Shown: one piece after another, positions 1 through 10,003 of the stretch | How positions within the stretch are numbered: the stretch's first letter is position 1 | Layout of the letters: every line of letters starts with the position of its first letter | Source: Alicyclobacillus contaminans DSM 17975 | GTDB taxonomy: Bacteria > Bacillota > Bacilli > Alicyclobacillales > Alicyclobacillaceae | NCBI RefSeq assembly: GCF_000429525.1 | Contig: NZ_AUCA01000029.1 | Span: forward strand, 1 to 47,969 | Length of the DNA stretch: 47,969 bases | Direction of reading: 5' to 3' | Notes under the pieces: model-generated | Told to the model about the DNA's origin: nothing | The model's input: only the letters and a program-made list of their open reading frames with translations | The model's database searches: none | Made by a program: the position numbers and the translations under genes

Positions 1-269
1 CCGAGGGTTCTCGCCAACTGCTCATTCTTAGCTTCCAATTCCTTTTTCTCGGCTAATAGCTGTTGATACTCCTCGGCCGTTACATGAGTCGCAGGAGCCT
101 TGGGCTTCGACGCAGAGACATGGCCATTCTGCTTATACTCCCGCACCCAACGATTCACCACATTCGGCCGTATATCGTACTTCCTTGCAACGACGGCGCT
201 TGTCCCAGTCTCAAGACACTCCTGAACAACCTGCTGTTTAAACTGTGCCGAAAACTTCCGCCTAACCAT
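1..269 (-). CDS. IS3-family transposase OrfA (partial)
   Basis: This is the N-terminal 89 codons of a small helix-turn-helix protein that in IS3 elements is fused by frameshifting to a DDE transposase (OrfB) and recognises the IS ends. The visible protein starts MVRRKFSAQFKQQVVQECLE and continues with a VVARKYDIRPNVVNRWVREY helix-turn-helix. A heptad-rich EEYQQLLAEKKELEAKNEQL segment follows, matching the leucine-zipper dimerisation helix of OrfA proteins. The ATG at 269 has a perfect AGGAGG seven bases upstream. The C-terminus and OrfB lie beyond the left edge. The family assignment is firm; the IS subgroup is not determined. Confidence 0.85.
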   Translation of the reverse strand, partial: MVRRKFSAQFKQQVVQECLETGTSAVVARKYDIRPNVVNRWVREYKQNGHVSASKPKAPATHVTAEEYQQLLAEKKELEAKNEQLARTL

Positions 270-317
270 TGAACAACCTCCTGTATCTAGTGTCCTACAG
301 ATCCAGGGTTCTGTCCA
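1..317 (-). mobile_element. IS3-like insertion element, left end (runs off the window)
   Basis: The element lies on the minus strand and only its first ~317 bases are in view. Its outer end is probably the TGGACAGAACCC motif (minus strand, from about 317), followed within 50 bases by the orfA ribosome binding site and start. Just outside this end, the reading frame of an IS21 istA gene begins abruptly, with an in-frame stop at 321-323, so the element appears to have inserted into that older IS21 copy. The exact terminal base and any target duplication cannot be set because the other end is outside the window. Confidence 0.7.
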
Positions 318-323
318 ATCTGA

Positions 324-2074
<1,751 letters not shown>

Positions 2075-2090
2075 TTCAACGCCGCTGGGT

Positions 2091-2134
2091 GGGTCAAAAG
2101 TAACCCGGCGAAACGGGTCAAATTAAATCCGGCG
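2091..2134 (+). repeat. IS21 right-end terminal repeats (2 copies, 24-base period)
   Basis: Two related 20-mers lie at 2091-2110 and 2115-2134. Both begin GGGTCAAA and end CCGGCG, with the second starting 24 bases after the first. They lie between the istB stop and the right end at ~2140. Multiple short direct repeats at each end are the known IstA binding sites in IS21-type elements. Confidence 0.75.
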
Positions 2135-2151
2135 TTGACAACATTCATACT

Positions 2152-2198
2152 GCAAAAACTTTTAGGGGACGCCCTGCGAACGGATAGTCCCCTAAAAG
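2152..2198 (-). terminator. Rho-independent terminator of lysP
   Basis: A perfect 12-base inverted repeat lies at 2159-2170 and 2187-2198 (CTTTTAGGGGAC and its complement). On the minus strand it is followed at once by TTTTTGC. It sits 70 bases past the lysP stop, in the right orientation to end that transcript. Confidence 0.85.
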
Positions 2199-2266
2199 TC
2201 GGTTGGTATGGCGATGGATTCTCCACTACACAGTCCCATTGTCTTGGGTCTTGTTTAGTAAGAGAC

Positions 2267-3736
2267 TTACAGATGACTATCAAAATCACATTCCTGTAAA
2301 GGAACAATCTTTGTCTTTTTGACGAACTTGTAGCCTAACCACAGCGCGATGAACAATGGAATGCTGATGTAGGTCGCCACGACCCCTGCCCAATGAATGG
2401 CTCCTCCGGTGAAGCCACTATAATCCTGTCCAATGATGACAGTAGTACACAACACCAAAGCGAAAATGGGACCAAACGGATACCATTTTGCTCGATAAGC
2501 CAATTGTTCTAAGTCTCTACCTTGTGCCACATACGCCTTTCTAAAACGATAATGGCTGATGGCGATTCCCAACCAGACCAAGAAGCCACTAAGTCCAGAG
2601 GCGTTTAACATCCAGGTATACACGACCCCATTACCATACAAGGACGATAGAAATGCAGCGAACCCAATAAGAATATTTACGTATAGAGCATTCATTGGAA
2701 TACCACGGCCATTGACCTTTCGAAATAGTCTCGGCGCTTTCCCGGTTGTTGCCAATGCCCACAACATGCGAGTCGAAGCATAGAGCGCTGAATTACCGGC
2801 GGATAGTACAGCAGTAAGAATGACAGCATTCATGACGGACGCAGCCAGTGCGAGTCCAGCTCGCTGGAATACAAGAGTAAACGGACTGATGGCAACATTG
2901 TCGACGCTGGCCTTCAATAAATTCGGGTCGGTATACGGAATCAACATTCCAATGATGAAAATGGTAAGGACATAGAAGATCAGTATGCGCCAAAATACTT
3001 GGTTGATGGCTTTGGGGACATTTCTTGCAGGGTTTTCGCTCTCACCTGCGGCAAGTCCGACCAATTCAGTGCCTTGGAACGCGAAACCAGCGACCAAGAC
3101 GGTACTGAAGATGGCAAGGACACCACCGTGAAAAGGCGTTCCTCCAAGTGTGAATGTATGAAAACCGACGGGGTGACCATTGAAAATGCCAATAATCATC
3201 AATACACCAACGGCGAGAAACGCCAAAATGGTCACCACTTTAATACCGGCAACCCAGTACTCGCCCTCTCCATAGCCCTTTACAGATATCACGTTCAATA
3301 AAAACAACAAAGCTAAGAAAATTGCACTCCACAGAATGGAAGAGCTGTTGGGAAACCAATACTTCATCACCAGAGATCCGGCCGACAGCTCAGCAGGAAT
3401 GGTGATGGCCCAGTTGTACCAATAGTTCCAACCCAAGGCGAACCCTAAAGCAGGGTCAACAAATCTCGAAGCATACGTCTCGAATGAGCCTGATACCGGC
3501 AGAAAGCTCGCCATTTCACCAAGGCTGGTCATCACGAAATACACCATGACGCCCACGACGAAGTAAGCGAGTAATGCACCGCCGGGGCCGGCTGTACTGA
3601 TGGAGGACCCGCTCGCCACGAATAGCCCTGTTCCGATGGCACCACCAATGGCAATCATGGACAGATGTCTAGATCTCAAGCCTCGGTGCAATGATTCACT
3701 GCTTCTGTTGTCCGTTTCCGAAGTATGTCGTCCCAT
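2267..3736 (-). CDS. lysP: Lysine-specific permease LysP (APC superfamily)
   Basis: This is a cytoplasmic-membrane proton symporter for L-lysine. The 489-residue protein has about 12 predicted membrane segments. It carries the amino acid permease signature GGAIGTGLFVASG in helix 1, the GSFETYASRFVDPALGFALG block and GTELVGLAAGESENP, all closely matching the E. coli LysP pattern as I recall it. The independent evidence is upstream: a lysine riboswitch and terminator at 3801-4040, which is what a lysine importer should have. The ATG at 3736 is preceded by GAGGAGG. It ends in a strong terminator next to the IS21 right end. A related basic amino acid as substrate is the only real alternative. Confidence 0.9.
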   Translation of the reverse strand: MGRHTSETDNRSSESLHRGLRSRHLSMIAIGGAIGTGLFVASGSSISTAGPGGALLAYFVVGVMVYFVMTSLGEMASFLPVSGSFETYASRFVDPALGFALGWNYWYNWAITIPAELSAGSLVMKYWFPNSSSILWSAIFLALLFLLNVISVKGYGEGEYWVAGIKVVTILAFLAVGVLMIIGIFNGHPVGFHTFTLGGTPFHGGVLAIFSTVLVAGFAFQGTELVGLAAGESENPARNVPKAINQVFWRILIFYVLTIFIIGMLIPYTDPNLLKASVDNVAISPFTLVFQRAGLALAASVMNAVILTAVLSAGNSALYASTRMLWALATTGKAPRLFRKVNGRGIPMNALYVNILIGFAAFLSSLYGNGVVYTWMLNASGLSGFLVWLGIAISHYRFRKAYVAQGRDLEQLAYRAKWYPFGPIFALVLCTTVIIGQDYSGFTGGAIHWAGVVATYISIPLFIALWLGYKFVKKTKIVPLQECDFDSHL

Positions 3737-3800
3737 CTTCTACGAGTGCCTCCTCATCGGTTTCATGTCGACGATAAGTGAGAACCTTAGGATGAGAGCA

Positions 3801-3830
3801 AAAAAGCCTTGAGCATTTCACTCAAGGCTG
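3801..3830 (-). terminator. Riboswitch-controlled terminator in the lysP leader
   Basis: On the minus strand a 9-bp stem (AGCCTTGAG with CTCAAGGCT, plus coordinates 3806-3814 and 3822-3830) is followed by a run of six T. It sits between the lysine aptamer and lysP, so lysine binding would be expected to favour this stem and stop transcription. Confidence 0.9.
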
Positions 3831-3864
3831 GCAAGACCCACGTTTGTAAAACGAGTGTCGTAGC

Positions 3865-4040
3865 AAAGAATGATAGCTCTCCACAAATCCTTGTGGCAGT
3901 GCTGCACATATTCTGTGCAACCCCAGCTGTACCGTGTGAAAGCGCCCACGATACGCTTCGGCAGCATTTCCTTTCCTATCACTTCATCGCCGCTTTCACT
4001 CTGTGATAGTACTCTTAAAGGCTGCGCCTCTATCCTAATT
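3865..4040 (-). ncRNA. Lysine riboswitch (L-box)
   Basis: Read on the minus strand, the leader contains the L-box core blocks in order: GATAGAGGCGCAGCC, AAGAGTA, GTGATAGG, TGCCGAAGCG, then CTGGGGTTGCACAGAAT, GCAGCACTGCCAC and a closing GAGAGCTATC that pairs back to the 5' GATAG. Lysine binding to such aptamers stabilises a downstream terminator, present here at 3801-3830. A possible promoter lies upstream, with TTGACG at 4083-4088 and a poor -10. The remaining bases up to 4175 show nothing further. Confidence 0.92.
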
Positions 4041-4175
4041 ATTCACTTATACTTCGATAGTATTTCCGAGAGATGCGTTGTGCGTCAATGTTAAATATTT
4101 CTTGAGGTATCCCTGTAAATATACATGCGGGCAATGACATGCCACTTTCACAGCACTATCTTATGAAATAAGACA

Positions 4176-4218
4176 GTAAAAATACCGTGCCCATGCTTCT
4201 GTCCATTGGCACGGTATT
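4176..4218 (-). terminator. Terminator of the CBS-domain gene
   Basis: An 11-bp perfect stem (AATACCGTGCC at 4181-4191 with its complement at 4208-4218) is followed on the minus strand by TTTTTAC. It lies 75 bases past the stop of the CBS-domain gene; nothing is seen in between. Confidence 0.85.
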
Positions 4219-4291
4219 CACGGGACATGTGCTTGTTTTGCACCTCAAAGCGGAATCCATTCGGTGTGCGTCACCGCGCGGTTTCCGGCGG

Positions 4292-4753
4292 TCAAGGGCG
4301 CAGTCCCTGCTCGCGGAATCCGCGGTACAATGTCCCCAAGACTGCTTTCCGAGTCAGCAGGCCGACAAATTTGCCCGCGTCGTCCTCGACGCACAGAAAC
4401 GGCTGGTTTATCATCAATTCCACCGCCTTGAGCATCGATTCCCCACTGTGAATCCTGGGAACTTCGCGACTCATGACGGATTCCACAGTCTGGTCGTGCA
4501 GCGAATCCATTTCGTACCCGTTGAGACCAGCCACAGCGTTCATGATCAAGTTGGTGTGAATGGTGCCCTGGACAACCGACGCCCTATCCAACACCGGTAT
4601 GGCGGAGTAGCCGGAGTTCGTCAACACGAGCAGCGCATGATCCAACGTATGAAACGGACTGACAATGGCGACATTGTCAGCGCGAATCATGAGTGAAGTC
4701 ACTGGGCGCAGCACAAGCTCGGCAATGCGGTTCTCCGTCAAAAACGTCCACAT
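4292..4753 (-). CDS. Two-CBS-domain protein, CbpB/YkuL type
   Basis: The 153-residue soluble protein is made of two CBS domains, adenine-nucleotide-sensing modules. The first (about residues 15-75) contains TLDHALLVLTNSGYSAIPVLD. The second (about 80-145) contains VMSREVPRIHSGESMLKAVE and LCVEDDAGKFVGLLTRKAVL. This layout and size match Bacillus YkuL and Listeria CbpB, which in Listeria binds c-di-AMP and links it to the stringent response; that role here is inference from family resemblance. I start at ATG 4753, preceded by AGGGGAAGG. An alternative GTG at 4813 has no ribosome binding site. It has its own terminator and appears monocistronic. Confidence 0.75.
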   Translation of the reverse strand: MWTFLTENRIAELVLRPVTSLMIRADNVAIVSPFHTLDHALLVLTNSGYSAIPVLDRASVVQGTIHTNLIMNAVAGLNGYEMDSLHDQTVESVMSREVPRIHSGESMLKAVELMINQPFLCVEDDAGKFVGLLTRKAVLGTLYRGFREQGLRP

Positions 4754-4927
4754 CCTTCCCCTAACGCAGCGGCACTCAGAGATTCTGCGTGCCACAATCC
4801 CAGACCCTTGCACGCTCTATTTATTGTACCGCATTCCCCTGGGGAAGGCACTTGTGGTCATCGCGGAGAATCCACTTGAACTCCGTCTCATCCCGGAGGA
4901 AATTCCATGACCCGTTTGACGTTTGCC

Positions 4928-4967
4928 CACAACAAACAGCGCCAGAGAGGCATCCTCCGGCGCTGTT
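4928..4967 (-). terminator. Terminator of the qox-cta cluster
   Basis: A 9-bp perfect stem (AACAGCGCC at 4935-4943 and GGCGCTGTT at 4959-4967) is followed on the minus strand by TGTTGTG. It lies just past the ctaA stop at 4975. The T tract is short, so termination may be incomplete. Confidence 0.65.
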
Positions 4968-4974
4968 GATCACA

Positions 4975-5994
4975 TCACACGTGTGCGACCCGGCGTGCCT
5001 TGGCACCGGCAGGGTCTTCCGAGCCGAAGCGTCGCTTCGGCTCGGGCAGCGAACGAACACAGACCGAGCACATGCTCGCAAACATGAACGTGACAATGGT
5101 AACGTGGATGAGAAACGCGGTCAGGCTCAACTCTGTGTAAATCAACAGCCAACCGCTGAATGCCTGCAGAACCACCAGAATCAGAGACGTGCGGCACTGA
5201 CGGAACAGTCGCGGATACGCATCCCGCATCCGGTATGATTTCACCGTCAGCAGCACCATGAACAGCAGCAATCCGAGCGCCAGTGACCGGTGCGTCACAT
5301 CGATGATAAACGCAACACCGGCGTGTTGATACGTCTCAGTGGGCAGCGGCCAACCCTGAAACCGACCACCGGCTCCCGTGCTGGCCACGTACGCGCCGAA
5401 ATAGATGGCGAACAGGAGATACGGCAGCGTGAACCACGCCCATCTGGCAAACGCCTTGTCCGGCAATTCACCGCGCAGGGCCGGACGTGCTTCCGGGCCT
5501 CCGCTCTGATCAATCTGTCCAATCGTCTGTGTCAAACACAGGACCGCACCGAAGGACACCAGAGCAATCCCCATGTGCGTCGCCGTCACCGCGGGCGGAT
5601 TCACGAACAACACGGCCATGGCACCGAGCGCGGCTTCCGCCAACACGAACAGTACGGCCACCGAAATGAACACCTTGACCTCCACATAGGCCCGGTACCG
5701 GCGCCACGCCCACACCGACACCGTCACCAGGAGCACCATGAACACAAACACGACCGCCCGGTGCGTGAATTCAATCGCGGCCGCCTGTTGCCAATGAGCC
5801 GGCAGGAGACCATTGGAGCTGAACGGCCACGCCCGCCCCATACCCTCCGACGAGTTGGTGCGCGTATCGATGAACCCCATGGTGTTCACGAAAAACTCCA
5901 ACACGAGCGTGACCACGGCCAACCAATAGACAGCGCTCCGTCGGTGGCCAGCCGTCTCCTTGGCAGGCGACTGGGCCGACAATGTATTCCGCAT
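4975..5994 (-). CDS. ctaA: Heme A synthase CtaA
   Basis: CtaA oxidises the C8 methyl of heme O to a formyl group, making the heme A needed by the oxidase encoded upstream. The 339-residue membrane protein has about eight hydrophobic helices and the four expected heme-ligand histidines in IEFTHRAVV, VTATHMGIA, IDVTHRSLA and FLIHVTIV. The ExxH motif (EFTH) in the first extracellular segment is typical of CtaA. An extended start (TTG at 6030) would overlap ctaB. I prefer ATG 5994, five bases after the ctaB stop, although no clear ribosome binding site precedes it, so coupled translation is likely. It is the last gene of the cluster, followed by a terminator. Confidence 0.88.
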   Translation of the reverse strand: MRNTLSAQSPAKETAGHRRSAVYWLAVVTLVLEFFVNTMGFIDTRTNSSEGMGRAWPFSSNGLLPAHWQQAAAIEFTHRAVVFVFMVLLVTVSVWAWRRYRAYVEVKVFISVAVLFVLAEAALGAMAVLFVNPPAVTATHMGIALVSFGAVLCLTQTIGQIDQSGGPEARPALRGELPDKAFARWAWFTLPYLLFAIYFGAYVASTGAGGRFQGWPLPTETYQHAGVAFIIDVTHRSLALGLLLFMVLLTVKSYRMRDAYPRLFRQCRTSLILVVLQAFSGWLLIYTELSLTAFLIHVTIVTFMFASMCSVCVRSLPEPKRRFGSEDPAGAKARRVAHV

Positions 5995-5998
5995 GGCT

Positions 5999-6919
5999 TT
6001 ATACAAGGGTGCCCACCACCATTCCGGCAAACATCAACGGCAGATACATCAGTGAAGCGAAGAACGTGCGCCTCACCCAGACGGTATCGCAGTCCGGCTC
6101 GCGATACATCTTCCATGTCACCCAGAGGAATCCCCCACCGACGACAATGGAGCATACCAGGTAAATCCAGTGGAACGGTGCGCTGAAGTACAGAGCCAAG
6201 CCGGTCAACCACAGCGCCAGTGCGTATCCGAGCGACTGTACTTTCGTGGCGCGGACCCCGCGCACCACCGGCATCATCGGTACGTTCGCCCGCCGATAGT
6301 CCTCGTTCTTCAGGAGCGCCAGCGACCAAAAATGGGGTGGCGTCCAGAGAAAGATGAGGCCAAACATCAGCCACGCGGCGATGCTCACATGTCCGGTCAC
6401 CGCGGACCACCCCATCAATGGCGGCACCGCGCCAGCTCCTCCGCCAATCACGATATTTTGCGGGGTGCTGCGCTTCAGCCACATGGTGTACACCACCGCG
6501 TAGTACACGAATCCCGCCGCCGACAGCACCGCGGTCATCGGGTTCAGCCACACGGTGCACACCACCACGGACAGCACGCCGAGACACAGCCCGAAAATCA
6601 GCGCGGACCGAGCCGGAACGATGCCCGCCGGAATGGGCCTCTGGGCCGTCCGTTTCATAATCCGGTCAATATCGCGGTCATACCACATGTTGATGGCGGC
6701 CGATCCGCCCGAGGACAATCCCAGTCCCACCACCAACGCGATGATCACGTGCCAGCCGGGCCAGCCGCGCGCGGCAACGATGGCCGCGCAAAACGCGGTC
6801 AACACCACGAATGCACTGATGCGCGGCTTGGTCAACTCCACATACGCTTTGACCACCGTCCACACGGACGCCTGCCCCGCTGTCTTGACCGCCAACGATT
6901 CTGCTCTTGCTATCGCCAT
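5999..6919 (-). CDS. ctaB: Protoheme IX farnesyltransferase CtaB (heme O synthase)
   Basis: CtaB attaches a farnesyl group to heme B to form heme O, the substrate of CtaA. The 306-residue protein is of the UbiA prenyltransferase type with about nine membrane segments. It has the Asp-rich prenyl-diphosphate motif NMWYDRDIDRIMKRT near residues 85-100 and the second motif YRRANVPMMPVVRG near 215. The ATG at 6919 has GGAGG eight bases upstream; the in-frame GTG nine bases earlier overlaps that site and is less likely. It lies between qoxD and ctaA on the same strand, consistent with supply of heme A to this oxidase. Confidence 0.92.
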   Translation of the reverse strand: MAIARAESLAVKTAGQASVWTVVKAYVELTKPRISAFVVLTAFCAAIVAARGWPGWHVIIALVVGLGLSSGGSAAINMWYDRDIDRIMKRTAQRPIPAGIVPARSALIFGLCLGVLSVVVCTVWLNPMTAVLSAAGFVYYAVVYTMWLKRSTPQNIVIGGGAGAVPPLMGWSAVTGHVSIAAWLMFGLIFLWTPPHFWSLALLKNEDYRRANVPMMPVVRGVRATKVQSLGYALALWLTGLALYFSAPFHWIYLVCSIVVGGGFLWVTWKMYREPDCDTVWVRRTFFASLMYLPLMFAGMVVGTLV

Positions 6920-6989
6920 CCGCCACACCTCCTTCCCAGTATGCTCAAAAAGCCGGGACGTCTATGTGCGCTGCTTCACATTTGGCGAT

Positions 6990-7020
6990 GAACGGCTGAT
7001 GCATTTCCGCTCAGCCGTTC
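6990..7020. repeat. Perfect inverted repeat between qoxD and ctaB
   Basis: GAACGGCTGA at 6990-6999 is repeated inverted at 7011-7020 with an 11-base loop. There is no T tract on either strand. It may be an RNA-processing or partial-attenuation hairpin that sets different levels of the oxidase and heme genes; this is inference. Confidence 0.5.
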
Positions 7021-7044
7021 ACCAACCGACGCTCAGTACTCCGC

Positions 7045-7374
7045 CTACTGAACCTGATAGCCGAAGGACATAATCCAAATGGACGCGCCGATGAAAATGA
7101 TGGCGAAGAAAAACCCAATCGACAGAATCACAGTCTGGTACGCCGGACCGTTGCCGTCTCCGTGCGTGAAGTGCATGAACATGAACAACTGGACGAAGAT
7201 CTGCAGCACCGCGCACAGCAGAATGCCGATGACGAGCGGCGTCGGTTTCCACACGTGATCCAGAACCAGCCACAGAGGAATGACCGTCAACACCAGCGAC
7301 AAGATAAACCCAATCACATATTGCCACGGAAACGAAGGCGTCGCGTGCGCCGTGGACGGATGTTGACCGGACAT
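7045..7374 (-). CDS. qoxD: Quinol oxidase subunit IV (QoxD/CyoD type)
   Basis: This is the small subunit of a heme-copper quinol oxidase, with 109 residues and three hydrophobic helices beginning near residues 15, 42 and 75. The family pattern is visible in VIGILLCAVLQIFVQLFMFM followed by HFTHGDG. It probably assists assembly and is not catalytic. The ATG at 7374 overlaps the qoxC stop by one base (TGATG), so translation is coupled. An upstream in-frame start would lie inside qoxC and lacks a ribosome binding site. Confidence 0.88.
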   Translation of the reverse strand: MSGQHPSTAHATPSFPWQYVIGFILSLVLTVIPLWLVLDHVWKPTPLVIGILLCAVLQIFVQLFMFMHFTHGDGNGPAYQTVILSIGFFFAIIFIGASIWIMSFGYQVQ

Positions 7375-8024
7375 CACATCACCCCCATCAGATAGACGAC
7401 CGTGAACAGGAACACCCACACGACGTCAAGGAAGTGCCAGTACATATTCACGATGAACACCTTGCGCGCCGTGATGGGATTGATACCGAACCGCACCAAC
7501 TGGATGATAATCCCTGTCATCCACAGAATACCGAGCGACACGTGGCAGCCGTGCGTCCCGACCAGCGTGAAGAACGCCGACAGGAATGCGCTGCGCTGCA
7601 GCGTCGCGCCGTCCATTGCCATGTGCACAAACTCTTTGACTTCCAATCCCACGAAGGAGAGACCCAGCAGCACCGTGACAATCAGCCAGCCCACAACCCG
7701 GTTCCGTTTGTCGCGGTGCATCTCAAAAGTCGCCAAGCCACCGGTGAAACTACTCGTCAACAGAATGAACGTCTCAGCCACGAAACTTGGGATGTCAAAC
7801 AGCTCTTTTCCCGTCGGTCCGCCGTCCACGTGCGAACGGAGCACGATGAACGTGGCGAACAGACAGGAGAACAGAATCAAGTCCGTCGCAAGAAACACCC
7901 AGAAACCGAGAATCTTCAGGGCACCGTCTTCGGTCTGGTACTCCACTGGCCGATCCGGATAGTCCACGTGGATGTGGCCGGCGCCGTGGTGGTTTTCTGC
8001 AGGAGCGTGTGCTGTTGTCGTCAT
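7374..8024 (-). CDS. qoxC: Quinol oxidase subunit III (QoxC/CyoC)
   Basis: This is the 216-residue subunit III of the aa3-type quinol oxidase, with five predicted membrane helices. Typical features are LGFWVFLATDLILFSCLFAT in the first helix, the TLVGTHGCHVSLGI motif in the fourth and NMYWHFLDVVWVFLFTVVYL at the C-terminus. A His-rich N-terminal tail precedes helix 1. The ATG at 8024 follows GGGGAGG and overlaps the qoxB stop by four bases (ATGA), so the two are coupled. The next gene is the subunit IV gene. Confidence 0.92.
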   Translation of the reverse strand: MTTTAHAPAENHHGAGHIHVDYPDRPVEYQTEDGALKILGFWVFLATDLILFSCLFATFIVLRSHVDGGPTGKELFDIPSFVAETFILLTSSFTGGLATFEMHRDKRNRVVGWLIVTVLLGLSFVGLEVKEFVHMAMDGATLQRSAFLSAFFTLVGTHGCHVSLGILWMTGIIIQLVRFGINPITARKVFIVNMYWHFLDVVWVFLFTVVYLMGVM

Positions 8025-9985
8025 CCTTGCAACCTCCCCAGTGCCGATTCGGTATGAATCACTTCATCGACCGGAATGTAATAGTCGGTGTCGTACTCAA
8101 AGGACCTCCGGAACAGGCAGTACGCAATGCCGATACCCGCGATGACGTCCATCGGCACCACGCCAAACGTCAGTCCCAGGCCGAGTACAAAGAACCACAG
8201 CGACAGGATGAACGGACGTCCGGAATTCTTCGGCATATGAATGGGCTTGAGCTCGTCCTTCGCCGGCAGGAAGTCCGCCTTGCTCAGCTCGCCCTGTTTT
8301 GCCAGCCACCATGCGTCGCGCCCTTGGATGGTCGGAATGGTGGCGAAGTTATAGTGCGGCGCAGGCGACGGCAGCGACCACTCCAGCGTGCGGCCATCCC
8401 ACGGATCGCCGGTCAAATCCCGTTCGCCGTACTTGATGCTGTAGATGATCTGCCAAACCATGAACACGAAGCCAATGCCCATCAGATACGCGCCGATGGT
8501 CGAAATGAAGTTTGGCACCGTCCAACCAAGGCCGGACGGATAGGTGTAGATGCGGCGCGTCATCCCCATGAAGCCGAGCGCGTACTGAGGCAGGAAACAG
8601 ACGTAAAAGCCGATGTTGAAGAACCAGAACGCCCACCGACCCAACCGCTCGTTGAGCAGGAAGCCAAACATCTTCGGCCACCAGTAGTACATTCCGGCCA
8701 GCATGCCGAACACGGTGCCGCCAATCAACACCTGGTGGAAGTGCGCAATCAAGAAATAGCTGTTGTGATACTGGTAGTCCGCCGGAGCCACCGCCAGCAT
8801 CACGCCCGTGGCGCCGCCGATGGCGAAGCACGGAATGAACGCAATGGCCCACATCATCGGCAGACTCATGCGAATCCGGCCGCGGTACATGGTGAACAGC
8901 CAGTTGAACACCTTGACCCCCGTCGGAATGGCAATCACCATCGTGGCGATGGCGAAGAACGTGTTGACATCCGCGCCGGAGCCCATCGTGAAGAAGTGAT
9001 GAACCCAGGTCAGGAAACCGACGATGCTGATGGCCATCAGCGCAAACACCATCGATCCGTACCCAAACGTCGCCTTCTTCGAGAACGTCGAAATCACTTC
9101 GGAGAAGATGCCGAACGCGGGCAGAATCACGATGTACACCTCGGGGTGACCCCAAATCCAGAACAGGTTAATGAACATCATAGGATCGCCGCCGTGCAGA
9201 ATCGTGAAGAAATGCGCACCGAGCGCACGGTCCAGCAGCAGCAGCGCCAACGCCACGGTCAATGCCGGGAAAGCGAACAAAATCAGAATGCAGGCGGCCA
9301 ATACCGACCAGGTGAACAGCGGCATCCGCCACAGCGTCATTCCCGGCGCGCGCATCTTCAGGATGGTCACCAAGAAGTTGATGCCGGTCGCGATACTCCC
9401 GATACCGGAGATGGACAGCGCCAACAGATAGTAGTTTTCGCCCGGCCCATTGCTGAAGCCAAGCTCCGACAGCGGCGGATAGCTGGTCCACCCAGCATCC
9501 GGCGAACCGCCAATCACGAACGAGATGTTCAACAACAGAGCGCCCAGGAAGAACATCCAAAAGCTAATCGCGTTCAGATACGGATATGCGACGTCGCGCG
9601 CGCCGATTTGCAGCGGCACAGCGATGTTGAACATCGCGAAGATGAACGGCATGGCCATGAACAGAATCATGATGGTGCCATGCGTCGTAAAGATCTCATC
9701 GTAGTGTTCCGCGTCCAGAAACGTCATGTTCGGCAGCGCCAGTTGCGTGCGCATCAACTCCGCGTCGACACCGCCGCGGAACAGCATGAGCAGCGCCGCA
9801 ATCAAATACATAATGCCAATCTTCTTATGGTCCACGGTCGTCAGCCACTCACGCCACAGCCAGCCCCACTTCCGGAACTTCGTGAGCGCAAAGACGATGG
9901 CGACGGAGACCAGGACAATCATCACGTCAGAGCCCAGAATCATGGGTTCCGTGATAAAAATTCCCCAATGCGGAATTGGATTCAC
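8021..9985 (-). CDS. qoxB: Quinol oxidase subunit I (QoxB), catalytic heme-copper core
   Basis: This membrane subunit carries low-spin heme A and the heme a3-CuB centre that reduces oxygen to water and pumps protons. The 654-residue protein aligns end to end with Bacillus QoxB. Ligand motifs are visible: FTTHGTIMILFMA (low-spin heme His), WGHPEVYIVILPAFG (CuB His and the cross-linked Tyr), WVHHFFTMG (two CuB His) and AHFHQVLIGG (heme a3 and low-spin heme His). The residue after the HFH ligands is Gln; E. coli CyoB has Asn there and Bacillus QoxB has Tyr. The start is GTG at 9985 after AGAGGGGG. It sits between qoxA and qoxC in one operon. Confidence 0.95.
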   Translation of the reverse strand: MNPIPHWGIFITEPMILGSDVMIVLVSVAIVFALTKFRKWGWLWREWLTTVDHKKIGIMYLIAALLMLFRGGVDAELMRTQLALPNMTFLDAEHYDEIFTTHGTIMILFMAMPFIFAMFNIAVPLQIGARDVAYPYLNAISFWMFFLGALLLNISFVIGGSPDAGWTSYPPLSELGFSNGPGENYYLLALSISGIGSIATGINFLVTILKMRAPGMTLWRMPLFTWSVLAACILILFAFPALTVALALLLLDRALGAHFFTILHGGDPMMFINLFWIWGHPEVYIVILPAFGIFSEVISTFSKKATFGYGSMVFALMAISIVGFLTWVHHFFTMGSGADVNTFFAIATMVIAIPTGVKVFNWLFTMYRGRIRMSLPMMWAIAFIPCFAIGGATGVMLAVAPADYQYHNSYFLIAHFHQVLIGGTVFGMLAGMYYWWPKMFGFLLNERLGRWAFWFFNIGFYVCFLPQYALGFMGMTRRIYTYPSGLGWTVPNFISTIGAYLMGIGFVFMVWQIIYSIKYGERDLTGDPWDGRTLEWSLPSPAPHYNFATIPTIQGRDAWWLAKQGELSKADFLPAKDELKPIHMPKNSGRPFILSLWFFVLGLGLTFGVVPMDVIAGIGIAYCLFRRSFEYDTDYYIPVDEVIHTESALGRLQG

Positions 9986-10003
9986 AGCGTCTTCCCCCTC
10001 TCG

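Noticed and set aside
2091-2134. Short spaced repeats resembling a minimal CRISPR
   Set aside because: Only two imperfect copies with a 4-base gap at the end of an IS21 element; they are transposase binding sites.
4908-4970. 20-codon plus-strand ORF with a good GGAGG five to ten bases upstream
   Set aside because: It lies across the ctaA terminator hairpin on the opposite strand and has no recognisable product; the ribosome site is probably chance.
8701-8760. Tyr-to-Gln change after the HFH heme ligands of QoxB as a novelty
   Set aside because: The E. coli bo3 oxidase has Asn at this place, so variation here is already known in quinol oxidases.
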